A stretch of DNA of 64,000 bases from Microvirga antarctica (GCF_017921815.1 NZ_JAGEMM010000001.1:1054001-1118000), one strand, 5' to 3'; counted from the first letter of the stretch, positions 17,952 through 33,191 are shown. The notes: generated by a model from the letters alone, not told the origin. A program made the numbers and translations.

Positions 17952-19418
17952 CTATTCCGCAGCGTCAGCCAGCAGATCGGCGGGCGACAGGCCGAGCGCC
18001 TGCGCGACGCCGAGGCCATAGGCTTTGTCCGCCCGGTAGAAATGCGTGATCTGCCGCTTGACGATCTCAAGCGGGACGCCCTGCATCGCCTCGGCGATAT
18101 TGGCGAAAAGCTGCCGCTGCTGATCGGCGCTCATCAGGCGGAAGAGCGCGCCAGGCTGGCCGTAATCATCGTTTCCGACGCGGTGATCATAGCGGTCCGC
18201 ATCCCCGGAGATCGCGAGTGGCGGCTCGGCGAAACGGTCCTCCTCGACCGGGCCGTTGAAGGAATTCGGTTCGTAATAAGCATTTCCTCGCTGGGGAATC
18301 TCGGCGAGCATCGCGCCATCCGCGTGGTAATGGGCGACGGGGCTGCGCGGACGATTGACCGGCAGGGACTCGTAGTGGGTGCCGACCCGATAGCGATGCG
18401 CATCAGCATAAGCAAAGATCCGGCCCTGGAGCATCTTGTCCGGCGAGAACCCGATTCCCGGCACGATGTTGGACGGCGAGAACGAGGCCTGCTCGACCTC
18501 CGCAAAATAGTGCACGGCATTGCGGTTGAGCTCGAGAATGCCGACCTCGTGCAGCGGAAATTCCGCGTGCGGCCAGACCTTCGTGATATCGAACGGGTTG
18601 TAGCTGGTCTTCTCGGCAGCCACCTCGGGCATGATCTGGACGCAGACGCGCCAGCGCGGGAAATCCCCGCCTTCGATCGCCTCGTAGAGGTCGCGCTGCG
18701 CACTCTCGCGATCGGTGGCGATGATCGCTTCGGCCTCGCGGTTGGACCAGGTCTTGATGCCCTGCAGCGACTTGAAGTGGAACTTGACCCAGTGCCGCTC
18801 GCCTTCCGCATTGATGAACGAATAGGTGTGCGAACCGAAGCCATGCATGGAGCGGTAGCCCTGCGGCAGGCCGCGATCCGAGAACAGGATCGTCACCTGA
18901 TGCAGGCTCTCCGGCGACAGGCTCCAGAAGTCCCACATGGCGGTGGTGCTGCGCATGTTGGTGGAGGGGTGGCGCTTCTGGGTGCGAATGAAATCGGGGA
19001 ATTTCACCGGGTCACGGACGAAGAAGACCGGAGTGTTGTTGCCGACCACGTCCCAGTTGCCATCCTCGGTGTAGAATTTCACCGAAAACCCGCGCACATC
19101 GCGCTCGGCGTCAGCCGCCCCGCGCTCACCGGCCACCGTCGAGAACCGCATGAAAACCTCGGTCGCCTTGCCGACGGCGGAGAACAGACGGGCCTTCGAG
19201 AACGCCGAAATGTCCTGGGTCACCGTGAAGGTTCCGTAGGCGCCCGAGCCCTTGGCATGCACGACGCGCTCGGGAATGCGCTCCCGGTTCTGGTGCGCCA
19301 GCTTTTCGATGAGCTGATAATCCTGCAGCAGCAGAGGTCCGCGCGAGCCGGCCGACAGCGAGTTCTGATTGTCGGGGATCGGCGCGCCCGCTGTCGTGGT
19401 CATGGTTTTCTTGGTCAT
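17952..19418 (-). CDS. katA: Monofunctional heme catalase
   Basis: A 488-residue small-subunit (clade 3-like) catalase converting hydrogen peroxide to water and oxygen. The catalytic His is in [12 protein letters not shown], the Asn in [13 protein letters not shown], and the heme-coordinating Tyr in [24 protein letters not shown] and FNGPVEED also match the family. It has no export signal, so it is cytoplasmic. It is divergent from oxyR with 107 bases between the starts, a classical OxyR-controlled peroxide-inducible arrangement. Confidence 0.94.
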   Translation of the reverse strand: MTKKTMTTTAGAPIPDNQNSLSAGSRGPLLLQDYQLIEKLAHQNRERIPERVVHAKGSGAYGTFTVTQDISAFSKARLFSAVGKATEVFMRFSTVAGERGAADAERDVRGFSVKFYTEDGNWDVVGNNTPVFFVRDPVKFPDFIRTQKRHPSTNMRSTTAMWDFWSLSPESLHQVTILFSDRGLPQGYRSMHGFGSHTYSFINAEGERHWVKFHFKSLQGIKTWSNREAEAIIATDRESAQRDLYEAIEGGDFPRWRVCVQIMPEVAAEKTSYNPFDITKVWPHAEFPLHEVGILELNRNAVHYFAEVEQASFSPSNIVPGIGFSPDKMLQGRIFAYADAHRYRVGTHYESLPVNRPRSPVAHYHADGAMLAEIPQRGNAYYEPNSFNGPVEEDRFAEPPLAISGDADRYDHRVGNDDYGQPGALFRLMSADQQRQLFANIAEAMQGVPLEIVKRQITHFYRADKAYGLGVAQALGLSPADLLADAAE

Positions 19419-19525
19419 GGGACATCTCCTTGGTCGTCCGGCCTAGCTTGGCCGCACCTTGGTCGTTCGATGGCGATGAGTCCAATTCGATTGTCTGACG
19501 GGCACGATCAGATTACCTTATCGAC

Positions 19526-20407
19526 ATGATCACCCTGCGCCAGCTTCGCTATCTGACGGCGATCGCGGAAACCCGGCATTTCGGCAAAGCGGCAAAGCTG
19601 TGCCATGTGACCCAGCCGGCCCTCTCCATGCAGATTCAGGACCTGGAGACGAGCCTCGGCACGCAGCTCGTGGAGCGGCGGCGCGGACAGGTGGCACTGA
19701 CGCAATCCGGCACCGACATCGCCGAAAAGGCCTTCGCGATCCTGGCGGCCGTGGCCGACCTGGAGAGCCATGGACGTGCCGGACGGGCAGCCCTTGCGGG
19801 TCCGCTGCGGCTCGGCATCATCCCGTCCATTGCGCCCTACCTCCTGCCCCGGGCCCTGCCCGCGCTGCACCGACGCTACCCCGCCCTCACCTTAAGAATT
19901 CGGGAGACCCAGACCAAGGCGCTGGTGGATGAACTGGCGCACGGCGATCTCGACCTCATCGTGGCAGCCCTTCCCCTCGACCGGCCCGATTTCGAGACGC
20001 TCGCGGCCTTCGAGGATCGCTTTCTCGTCGCCCGCAAACCCCGGGGACCCGACGCAGCAAAGCGCATCGATCCCGCAGCCCTTGAGAGCGAACATCTGCT
20101 GTTGCTTGAAGAAGGTCACTGCCTGCGGGATCAGGCGCTCAGCGTTTGCGGGACCTTGTCGCCCAACCTGTCGAAGGCCTTCGGCGCTTCGTCTCTCTCC
20201 ACCGTGATGCACCTCGTGGCGAACGGTTACGGCATCACCCTGCTGCCGGAGATGGCCGCCGAGACGGAGGGGTCGGACAAGGTCGAGCTGGTGCGCTTTT
20301 CCGAGCCCGAGCCGGTGCGCACCATCGGCCTCGCCTGGCGGCGATCCTCGGCCCGGGGCGCCGATGCCCGTGCACTTGTGGATGTCCTCCAGGAGGCGCG
20401 CGGATGA
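19526..20407 (+). CDS. oxyR: Hydrogen peroxide-sensing LysR regulator OxyR
   Basis: A 293-residue LysR protein. The HTH is TRHFGKAAKLCHVTQPALSM (about 15-34). The redox pair is visible as EEGHCLRDQALSVCG (around 193-207), matching the two cysteines that form the peroxide-induced disulfide in OxyR. This, together with the divergent catalase gene, makes the assignment firm. Its stop overlaps the start of the following membrane protein gene (ATGA at 20404-20407), so the two are translationally coupled. Confidence 0.93.
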   Translation: MITLRQLRYLTAIAETRHFGKAAKLCHVTQPALSMQIQDLETSLGTQLVERRRGQVALTQSGTDIAEKAFAILAAVADLESHGRAGRAALAGPLRLGIIPSIAPYLLPRALPALHRRYPALTLRIRETQTKALVDELAHGDLDLIVAALPLDRPDFETLAAFEDRFLVARKPRGPDAAKRIDPAALESEHLLLLEEGHCLRDQALSVCGTLSPNLSKAFGASSLSTVMHLVANGYGITLLPEMAAETEGSDKVELVRFSEPEPVRTIGLAWRRSSARGADARALVDVLQEARG

Positions 20408-21663
20408 ACGATCTCGATCTCCTTCGCCGGCTGGCGGTTGCGCTGGCGATCGGCCTCCTGATCGGGCTGGAACGCGGCTGGCGTCAGCGTGAGGAGGCGG
20501 AGGGCGAGCGGACCGCTGGGCTTCGCACCTATACCCTGACGGCGCTGCTGGGAGGCGTCTCGGCGGCTTTGTCGAACGGCACGAGCGGGGTCTTTCTCGG
20601 GTTTGCGTTCATGGCCTTCGCCTTCGGGTTCACCGCCTTCGCCTGGCTGGAAGCGCGGGCCGAACGCAATTTCAGCGTTACCGGGGTCGTTGCAGGCATG
20701 CTGGCCTTTGCGCTCGGGGCCTATGCGGTCCTCGGCCACCTGCAGATCGCGATCGCCGGGGGCGTGATCGTGACCGTGATCCTGGCGTTGAAGCGGCCCC
20801 TGCACAGCTGGCTGCGCACATTGACCTGGGTCGAAATTCGCGCCGCCCTGATCCTGCTGACGATGACGTTCCTGGCGCTCCCGCTTTTGCCGGACCGTCC
20901 AGTCGACCCGTGGGGAGCGATCAATCCGGCCGAGATCTGGCTGCTGGCGATCATCATCGCGGGGATTTCGTTCATCGGCTACATTGCCCTGCGGGTGGCC
21001 GGCACGCGGGCCGGCATTGCAGTTCTGGCGCTGGCTGGAGGTCTGGCCTCCTCCACGGCCACGACCCTCACCCTCGCCCGCCTCGCGCGGGACCAGCCAA
21101 AAGCGAGTCCTGTCCTGGCGGCCGGCATCCTGCTCTCCGGTTCGGTGATGGTGGCACGCGTCCTCATCGTCGCGAGCGCGCTCAACGTCGCCCTTCTCGC
21201 CCCGCTTCTGGCCCCCCTCGGCAGCGGCCTGCTGGTGTTGCTTGTAAGCGCAGGCCTCATTTTTGTCCGGTATCGGGGGGGCGATGCCGCAAGCGCCACC
21301 CTGACCCTGACAACCCCGTTCGACCTGGGAACGGCCCTGAAACTCGCGAGCCTGATTGCCGTCATCAGCCTCCTGGCCAAATGGGTGGTGGCCAATGTGG
21401 GAGAGACGGCGCTGACAGTGCTGGCGGCGCTTTCCGGTATCGCGGATGTGGATGCCATCACCTTGTCGATGGCCCGGCTCTCACGCGACGGCATCACGGT
21501 GACGACGGCCGTGGAAGGCATCGCCGTGGCGGTAGCAGTCAACACCCTCGTCAAGGCCGGCATGACATTTGGTCTGGGAACCCGGCAGACGGGGCTCCTC
21601 GTCGGCATCGCGAGCGCGCTCGCCATCGGCGCAGGGACAGCTGCCTTTTTGCTCGGACTTTGA
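20404..21663 (+). CDS. MgtC/DUF4010-type integral membrane protein
   Basis: A 419-residue protein of about 12 hydrophobic segments. The N-terminus (LLRRLAVALAIGLLIGLERG) is the MgtC/SapB-like start and the remainder is a DUF4010-like domain (GGLASSTATTLTLARLARD). It is probably an inner-membrane transporter or ion-related protein, but the substrate is unknown. The ATG overlaps the oxyR stop by four bases, so it shares the oxyR message and is presumably co-expressed with peroxide control. It ends before a terminator shared with rpoD. Confidence 0.8.
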   Translation: MNDLDLLRRLAVALAIGLLIGLERGWRQREEAEGERTAGLRTYTLTALLGGVSAALSNGTSGVFLGFAFMAFAFGFTAFAWLEARAERNFSVTGVVAGMLAFALGAYAVLGHLQIAIAGGVIVTVILALKRPLHSWLRTLTWVEIRAALILLTMTFLALPLLPDRPVDPWGAINPAEIWLLAIIIAGISFIGYIALRVAGTRAGIAVLALAGGLASSTATTLTLARLARDQPKASPVLAAGILLSGSVMVARVLIVASALNVALLAPLLAPLGSGLLVLLVSAGLIFVRYRGGDAASATLTLTTPFDLGTALKLASLIAVISLLAKWVVANVGETALTVLAALSGIADVDAITLSMARLSRDGITVTTAVEGIAVAVAVNTLVKAGMTFGLGTRQTGLLVGIASALAIGAGTAAFLLGL

Positions 21664-21715
21664 ACGAAACCTGGAACAGCAGGAGCCTGGAACGGCAGGA
21701 ACCTGGCAGCCATGA

Positions 21716-21741
21716 AAAAGGCGGACCGAAATCCGCCTTTT
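21716..21741. terminator. Bidirectional intrinsic terminator between DUF4010 gene and rpoD
   Basis: AAAAGGCGGA (21716-21725) pairs with TCCGCCTTTT (21732-21741) around CCGAAA. It is flanked by A on one side and T on the other, so it can work for both of the convergent transcripts that meet here. Confidence 0.85.
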
Positions 21742-21752
21742 GACCGTCTCGC

Positions 21753-23747
<1,995 letters not shown>

Positions 23748-23933
23748 GCTTTGCTCAACTCCGGCGCGCCACCGGCTCCCCAATCGAAACCGTGATGCGC
23801 GAATGGGCGGCGAAGCGCGAGGCCTCACCACCCGAACATCATTTCAAACCTAAACAGTGAGTCGCTTGACTAACCGTTAAACACCCCGCCAGCCTGCAAC
23901 GCACCGACCTGCCGTCTCACCGACCCCGGGCCG

Positions 23934-25826
23934 TCAGTGATCGCGGTGGACAACGCCATTGTCCGAATCGGCCTCGGCACCCTCGACGGAGGACAGTTGG
24001 TTTTGGACCTCTCGCAGCCAGGCGAGATTGGCCTCATTGTCCTCTTCGGCAAGCGCGCGTTCAGCAGCCCGAAGTTCGCTATGTAACGTGCGTGCGCGGC
24101 GATGCAAGGTGATGGCTTGCCTCAATGCGTCTTCAAGCCGCACAGAATCCGCGTGAATGTCCAGCATCCAGCGGTCTCCGGGCCGCACCTGGGCGGTCAG
24201 TTTCTCGGCCGCCTGGGTCAATCCCGCCCGCGCAAGACGCGCCTGCATGACGCTGGTATCGACCGGCTCGCCGCTGGCTGCGCCGTCGAGCAGAAACCGC
24301 CTGAAGGCCTGCGCGGCTTTGCCCTCAAGTTCAATCTCCGCAAGGATTTCAGCATTGTTCTGCAACAATTCCGGGTGGGCCAGAAAAACGCACAGGATGA
24401 CGGCCTCCCGGGGACTTTCCACGATCCCGCCCAGGAAAAGGGCGCTCTGGGCGAGCAGCGGGCTGACGCTGAGACGGGCATTCGGGGTGGTGGGTGCAGG
24501 CCCCCATCGGTCACGCCGCTGACCCTGGGGCTGGCGCTGAAAACGATTGGCGCGCGAATCCGGATTCAACGCCGAAATGCGGCTTTCGATGTCCTCGCGA
24601 TAGTACCGTTTGAGAGTCTCGTCCCGAATCAGTGCAAGTGATTCGCGAAGCCGTCGCTCGAGGCCCGCCCGCCGCTCCGGCGTGTCCAGTGGTGAGACCT
24701 CGATTTCGCGCGCCCATAGGATGTCGACAAGGGGCCGGGCTCCCGCCAGAACCCGCTCGACCGCCTGGGCGCCGCCTTCCCGGGCCAGATCGTCGGGGTC
24801 CTGCCCTTCCGGCAGGAGCGCGAACCGAAGGGATTTGCCCGGCGCGAGATGAGGCAGCGCGGTGTCGACAGCCCGGAAGGCCGCCCGCCGTCCCGCCTTG
24901 TCGCCATCAAAACACAGGATCGGATCCTCGCTCAATCGCCAGAGCAGGCCCAGTTGGTCGTCTGTGAGCGCGGTGCCCAGCGGCGCCACCGCGTTGGCGA
25001 TGCCGACCGCGTTCAGCGAAATCACATCCACATAGCCTTCGACCGCGATGACCGTGCCCCGATCATGAGCGGGCTTGCGGGCGAGATGATAGTTGTAAAG
25101 CAGCCGCCCCTTGGCGAAGAGCGGGGTGTCGGGGGAATTGAGATATTTGGCCGGCGCATCGGCGCTCATGGCCCGGCCGCCGAAGGCCACGATGCGCCCG
25201 CGGACATCCGCGATGGGAAACATGACCCGGTCGCGAAAGCGGTCATAGGGGACCTTGAGGTCCTCGGCGGTCACCAGAAGGCCTGCCTCCTCCATCATGG
25301 CGAGCGGCACACCCTTGCCGGCGAGGTGATCGCGCAGGGCATAGCGGTCCGGCGGTGCGTAGCCGATCCGGAAGCGCGCCTGGGTCTCGTGGCTCAGGGA
25401 GCGGCTCGCCAGATAGTCACGGGCCTTGAGGCCGAACCGGCCCTTCAGCGACGCCTCGAAGAATTCGGTCGCCAGATCCATGACGTCGTAGAGGCTGTTG
25501 CGCTTGACCTCCTGCTCCTGGTCCTCGCGCGTCATCTTCGGCAGGCTGACGCCCGCTTCAGCGGCCAGCCGTTCCACCGCCTCCGGAAACGAAAGCCCTT
25601 CCGTCTCCATCACGAACGAGAAGATGTCCCCGTGCTTGCCCGACGAAAAGCAGTGATAGAACTGCTTCTGGTCGTTCACATAGAAGGAGGGGGTTTTTTC
25701 CGCGTTGAACGGCGACAGCCCCCGCCATTCCCGCCCAGCCTTCTTCAGCCGCACGCGCTTGCCCACCACGGCCGAGGCCGGCAGGCGGGCGCGTATCTCC
25801 TCGAGGATCTGGGGCGGGTAGCGCAC
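23934..25826 (-). CDS. dnaG: DNA primase
   Basis: A 630-residue primase that makes RNA primers at the replication fork. The N-terminal domain retains the fold pattern (PSFYVNDQKQFYHCF), but three of the four usual zinc ligands are replaced (see findings). The TOPRIM catalytic core has VIAVEGYVDVISL and LCFDGDKAGRRAA, and a C-terminal helicase-interacting region follows. The start is taken as GTG at 25826 (VRYPPQILEEIRA), because it matches the family N-terminus and AGGAG lies about 10 bases upstream; a TTG at 25868 is the only earlier option. Confidence 0.93.
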   Translation of the reverse strand: MRYPPQILEEIRARLPASAVVGKRVRLKKAGREWRGLSPFNAEKTPSFYVNDQKQFYHCFSSGKHGDIFSFVMETEGLSFPEAVERLAAEAGVSLPKMTREDQEQEVKRNSLYDVMDLATEFFEASLKGRFGLKARDYLASRSLSHETQARFRIGYAPPDRYALRDHLAGKGVPLAMMEEAGLLVTAEDLKVPYDRFRDRVMFPIADVRGRIVAFGGRAMSADAPAKYLNSPDTPLFAKGRLLYNYHLARKPAHDRGTVIAVEGYVDVISLNAVGIANAVAPLGTALTDDQLGLLWRLSEDPILCFDGDKAGRRAAFRAVDTALPHLAPGKSLRFALLPEGQDPDDLAREGGAQAVERVLAGARPLVDILWAREIEVSPLDTPERRAGLERRLRESLALIRDETLKRYYREDIESRISALNPDSRANRFQRQPQGQRRDRWGPAPTTPNARLSVSPLLAQSALFLGGIVESPREAVILCVFLAHPELLQNNAEILAEIELEGKAAQAFRRFLLDGAASGEPVDTSVMQARLARAGLTQAAEKLTAQVRPGDRWMLDIHADSVRLEDALRQAITLHRRARTLHSELRAAERALAEEDNEANLAWLREVQNQLSSVEGAEADSDNGVVHRDH

Positions 25827-25900
25827 GAAAGCGGATGCTCCTGATGGCGAATTGTAGCGCGAAGGCAAGGCAACCGAAACGCCAGCACCCGAACCCGGGG

Positions 25901-26356
25901 TTACCCCTTCGGCAGCATATCCTTGACGAGCGCGCTGGCCTTGCCGAAATCCATCTGGCCGGCGAATTTCGCCCGCAGGATGCCCACGACCTTGCCCATA
26001 TCCTTCATGGAGGTCGCGCCGGCCTCGGCGATGGCAGCATCGATGGCGGCCCGCGTGTCGGCATCGTTCATCTGCTGGGGCAGGAAGGCCGCGATGATCT
26101 CGGCCTCTTCCTTTTCCTGCTGGGCCAGCTCGGGGCGACCGCCCTGCTCGTACATGGCCATGGATTCCTGGCGCTGCTTGATCATTTTCTGCAGCAGGGC
26201 AAGGATCTCGGCCTCGGTCGAGGGGCCACGGCCGGCGCCGCGCGCCTCGATATCCTTGTCCTTCAACGCCGCCTGGATCAGCCGGACGGTGCCGAGCTTG
26301 CGCTTGTCGCCGGCTTTCATGGCCGCCTTCATTTCCGTCGTGAACCGTTCGCGCAT
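25901..26356 (-). CDS. GatB/YqeY domain protein
   Basis: A 151-residue all-helical protein (MRERFTTEMKAAMKAGDKRK...LGTVRLIQAALKDKDIEARG) of the YqeY family, which resembles the tail domain of amidotransferase subunit GatB. The family may associate with tRNA-dependent amidation or tRNA, but its role is not established. Length is typical (about 150). It lies upstream of dnaG on the same strand, as commonly seen in alphaproteobacteria, and is divergent from carA. Confidence 0.9.
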   Translation of the reverse strand: MRERFTTEMKAAMKAGDKRKLGTVRLIQAALKDKDIEARGAGRGPSTEAEILALLQKMIKQRQESMAMYEQGGRPELAQQEKEEAEIIAAFLPQQMNDADTRAAIDAAIAEAGATSMKDMGKVVGILRAKFAGQMDFGKASALVKDMLPKG

Positions 26357-26496
26357 GGCGCTACTCCTTGTAAAATCGTTTTGCCGCCCAAGCGTTGACG
26401 TGGCGCGAGCGGCACCTTAAGTCACTGCAATAGTTCAAAGGCGGCCCAGATTGGCCAGCTCTCGCGCGGCCCGTTGGCCTGGGACTTAAAGAGATC

Positions 26497-27714
26497 ATGA
26501 CGATGCTGCAAGACAAACACGCCGCCGGGACACCTGCGGAGGGCTGGACGGAGCCGCGCGCGACCGCCCTGCTCGTGCTTCAGGACGGAACCGTTCTGGA
26601 GGGTTTCGGCATCGGCGCCGTGGGCGAAGCCATCGGCGAGGTGTGCTTCAACACCGCCATGACGGGTTATCAGGAAATTCTCACCGATCCGTCCTATGCG
26701 GGCCAGATCATCACCTTTACGTTTCCCCATATCGGCAATGTCGGCACCAACGACGAGGATACGGAAAGCGTCAACGCGGCCGCCTCCTCGGGCATCCGTG
26801 GCGTCATCATCGGCGCTGCTATTACCGAGCCGTCCAACTGGCGCGCCTCCCGGCATCTCGACGCCTGGCTGAAGGCGCGCGGAATCGTAGGTCTCTCCGG
26901 GGTCGATACCCGCGCGCTGACGGCATTGATTCGCGACCACGGGATGCCGAACGCGGTGATCGCCCACGACCCGGGCGGCAACTTCGATATCGAGGGCCTC
27001 AAGGCGCGGGCCGCGGCCGCCATCTCCATGGACGGCCTCGACCTCGTGCCGCTGGTCACCAGCAGCCAGCGCTTCGACTGGCAGGAGAGCACCTGGGAAC
27101 TGGGCGAAGGCTACGGGGCTGCTGGCAGCCCGACCCACCATGTGGTGGCGATCGATTACGGCGTGAAGCGCAATATCCTGCGGCTTTTGACCCATGCCGG
27201 CTGCAAGGTGACGGTGGTGCCGGCCACGGCCTCTGCGGACGAGATCCTCGCGTTGAAGCCGGATGGTGTGTTTCTGTCCAACGGACCCGGCGATCCGTCG
27301 GCGACCGGGGAATACGCCGTCCCGGTCATCCGCCGGCTGCTCGACGAGAAGGTCCCGACCTTCGGCATCTGCCTCGGCCATCAGCTCCTCGGCCTCGCGG
27401 TCGGCGCCCGCACGACCAAGATGCACCAGGGGCATCACGGGGCCAATCACCCGGTCAAGGACAAGACGACCGGCAAGGTCGAGATCACCTCGATGAATCA
27501 CGGCTTTGCGGTCGATCCGACCTCCCTGCCGGTCAACGCGGTCGAAACCCACGTGTCGCTCTTCGATGGATCCAATTGCGGGATCGCGCTGACCGACCGG
27601 CCGGCTTTCTCCGTGCAGTACCACCCGGAAGCCTCGCCGGGACCGCAGGACAGCCATTACCTGTTCGACCGGTTCGTGAAACTCATGGACGCCGAGCCTG
27701 CCTCCAAAGCGTGA
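26497..27714 (+). CDS. carA: Carbamoyl-phosphate synthase small subunit (glutaminase)
   Basis: A 405-residue subunit that hydrolyses glutamine and channels ammonia to CarB for carbamoyl phosphate (arginine and pyrimidine synthesis). The class I amidotransferase triad is complete: Cys in FGICLGHQLLGL (near 290), and His and Glu in YHPEASPGP. The N-terminal domain has GFGIGAVGEAIGEVCFNTAM. carB is about 2 kb downstream with three genes between. A TTGACG-N17-TAAGTC element at 26395-26423 is a possible promoter (weak). Confidence 0.95.
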   Translation: MTMLQDKHAAGTPAEGWTEPRATALLVLQDGTVLEGFGIGAVGEAIGEVCFNTAMTGYQEILTDPSYAGQIITFTFPHIGNVGTNDEDTESVNAAASSGIRGVIIGAAITEPSNWRASRHLDAWLKARGIVGLSGVDTRALTALIRDHGMPNAVIAHDPGGNFDIEGLKARAAAAISMDGLDLVPLVTSSQRFDWQESTWELGEGYGAAGSPTHHVVAIDYGVKRNILRLLTHAGCKVTVVPATASADEILALKPDGVFLSNGPGDPSATGEYAVPVIRRLLDEKVPTFGICLGHQLLGLAVGARTTKMHQGHHGANHPVKDKTTGKVEITSMNHGFAVDPTSLPVNAVETHVSLFDGSNCGIALTDRPAFSVQYHPEASPGPQDSHYLFDRFVKLMDAEPASKA

Positions 27715-27835
27715 GCCATCACGCACGATCTGACAGCCGCCGCGACATCGCGGCGATTGCGCTCTCGTCCCAAATCACGGTAACCCCTCGTTAACCATAA
27801 ACGTCGACGATGCGGACCTACCTTGGGGCTTGTCC

Positions 27836-28210
27836 ATGACCATCAACGATGACGCCGGCCGATTCAGCCGTTTTCACGGCCTTTTCACCTTCCATCTCGG
27901 AATTGCCGTCGCGCTCGCCTGGGTAAGCGCGCTTTCTGCCTCGCTGTATGCTCCCTGGGTGAGAAATATTCGCCCACTTCTTGACCCCGGCTACTCCGGC
28001 AAGGTCGAGAGCACCGGGTCGTTTCTCTTCATCTTCCCGACTGTCATGGCCGCCGCCTGGCTGCTGAGCGTGTTCGGACGGGATGCCCTTCGGCAGGTTC
28101 AGATCCTGAAGAGCGAGGCCATCGAGTTTGGCGTGGCGGGTCTGGTATCGTTCGTTCTGTTTTACGTGTCCGTCGATCGGGCAGTGGCCGCTTTCGTCCT
28201 GGCGCTCTGA
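27836..28210 (+). CDS. Small integral membrane protein
   Basis: A 124-residue protein with three hydrophobic segments: HLGIAVALAWVSALSASLYA (about 20-40), a FLFIFPTVMAAAWLLSVF segment, and a C-terminal GVAGLVSFVLFYVSV segment. Start at 27836 (ATG; a TTG at 27830 would add two residues). It lies between carA and a methyltransferase gene on the same strand. I recognise no family; inner-membrane location is inferred from hydrophobicity. Confidence 0.6.
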   Translation: MTINDDAGRFSRFHGLFTFHLGIAVALAWVSALSASLYAPWVRNIRPLLDPGYSGKVESTGSFLFIFPTVMAAAWLLSVFGRDALRQVQILKSEAIEFGVAGLVSFVLFYVSVDRAVAAFVLAL

Positions 28211-28407
28211 GAATCCGGCCCAACTCTCGGCATCTGCCGCCGCTCTTGAAACTTTTCCCAGATTGTTCCGTTGGTGGTCCTCCGGCTGCCGCAATCTGCG
28301 TTTCCAGTGCGCGATGCCGCGTCTCCACCGTCGGGAGAAAACCGCTTCCACGCGGCTTCGCTCTGCGGCAGGGTGGAGACGCCTCTCTTCTTAAGACGGT
28401 CCACTGC

Positions 28408-29154
28408 ATGAATTGGCGCGACTACTGGAATCAGGACACCCCGATTTATTCGGGCGAGCGGCATAAGCTTCTCCACTATCGCGGCGTTGCCAACGACATC
28501 ATCGACCTGATTCCCTTCTCGGAGGCCGCCATCCTCGATTATGGATGCGGCGAAGCCCTGTTTGCCGACCGGGTTGCCGCCCGTTGTGGCCATCTCTACC
28601 TGTCCGACGCGGCGCCTCTGGTGCGCGGCCGGCTCGAAGAGCGGCTCGGGAGCAATGCCAAGGTGTCCATTCTGGCCCCCGAGGAGGTCTCGGCATTGCC
28701 CGACGGGGCTCTCGACGTAATCATCGTTAATTCGCTGCTGCAATACCTCTCGCTGGAGGAATTGCGGACCCTGCTGGGCCTGTGGCGGGACAAGCTTTCC
28801 GCCCAAGGGCGTCTCGTGATTGCCGATGTGGTGCCGCCCCATCTCAGCCCGGTGACGGACGCCAGGGCGCTGCTGTCCTTTGCGTGGACCGGCGGCTTCC
28901 TGAAATCCGCCGTCGTCGGCCTGGGGCGAACGGCGTTCTCGGATTACCGGCGGCTTCGGGGAGCCATCGGTCTCTCCCAGTATGACGAAGCGGAGATGCT
29001 CGACATTCTTCGCGCAGCCGGATTCCATGCTGAGCGCGCGCCGGTCAATCTTGGACACAATCAGGCGAGAATGACGTTTTTCGCCTCACCCGGCCCTCTG
29101 GTGGCTCTCACGCAAACGTCCAGACCTTGTGGGCCAGAAAGCTCCACAGCATGA
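28408..29154 (+). CDS. SAM-dependent methyltransferase (class I)
   Basis: A 248-residue Rossmann-fold methyltransferase. Motif I AILDYGCGEALFADR (around 42-56), acidic end of strand 2 (LYLSDAA), and motif post-II LPDGALDVIIVNSLLQYLS are visible. The start MNWRDYWNQDTPIYSGERH at 28408 suits this group, whose members often methylate small molecules or lipids; the substrate is unknown. The final 15 or so residues overlap the 3' end of the convergent GtrA gene by 47 bases. Confidence 0.8.
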   Translation: MNWRDYWNQDTPIYSGERHKLLHYRGVANDIIDLIPFSEAAILDYGCGEALFADRVAARCGHLYLSDAAPLVRGRLEERLGSNAKVSILAPEEVSALPDGALDVIIVNSLLQYLSLEELRTLLGLWRDKLSAQGRLVIADVVPPHLSPVTDARALLSFAWTGGFLKSAVVGLGRTAFSDYRRLRGAIGLSQYDEAEMLDILRAAGFHAERAPVNLGHNQARMTFFASPGPLVALTQTSRPCGPESSTA

Positions 29155-29494
29155 CGATGCCCGTCGTGACGAGCTGGGCCGGCAGGTAGGGCGCGCCAAG
29201 CCATTGCGTGAAGACGGACATGAACAGCCAGGTCAGCAGGAATCCCACGAGCGCCACCAGAGCAAAACGCCAGCCCGCCTCCCGGTGCGGCCGCGTGCTG
29301 TCATAGGTGTGCGTCCGGTTCAGCTGATAGGAGACCAGCCCGCCAGCCACATAGCCGACGAGCGTCGCCGCCACCGGTTCGGCCGCCAGACCCTCCACCA
29401 GCCCGATAAGAAGGCCATAATGGACCACTGCCGCCGCAAGCCCTACGCCGAAGAAGGCGGCGAACTGGCGGGCAACATGGCGCAGGGATGACAT
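29108..29494 (-). CDS. GtrA-family membrane protein
   Basis: A 128-residue protein of four predicted helices: FAAFFGVGLAAAVVHYGLLI, PVAATLVGYVAGGLVSYQLN, FALVALVGFLLTWLFMSV and QLVTTGIVMLWSFLAHKVWTF. The SYQLNRTHTYDS turn and the final F-lacking KVWTFA tail match GtrA/DPMS-like proteins, which help move polyprenyl-linked sugars across the inner membrane. The start at 29494 (MSSLRHVA) is chosen over a long upstream leader. It is convergent with, and overlaps, the methyltransferase gene. Confidence 0.85.
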   Translation of the reverse strand: MSSLRHVARQFAAFFGVGLAAAVVHYGLLIGLVEGLAAEPVAATLVGYVAGGLVSYQLNRTHTYDSTRPHREAGWRFALVALVGFLLTWLFMSVFTQWLGAPYLPAQLVTTGIVMLWSFLAHKVWTFA

Positions 29495-29720
29495 CTCGAT
29501 CACGCCTCTCGCATATCCTCTCGGCGGCGCCCGGTCACCTGCCTTCCCCCAAGGTCTTCCCGAAGGACCCGCCACCGTCTTGCACGAGAAGCTGCGCGTT
29601 GGCCCTTCCTTTGGGCGGGAACCACGTGTAAGAGCCTCACTCAACCTTTAATCTGACAACATCCCGGCTGCGCGTTAGAGCGCCGCATCATGCGGTCGCG
29701 CGGCTGGATACGGGTGGCCA

Positions 29721-33191
<3,471 letters not shown>

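Noticed and set aside
17850..19529. A 559-codon plus-strand open frame across catalase
   Set aside because: Antisense to katA, with no ribosome site and shadow composition.
23860..23933. Possible small RNA between dnaG and rpoD
   Set aside because: No stable hairpin with a T-run is visible; most likely an operon spacer and rpoD promoter.
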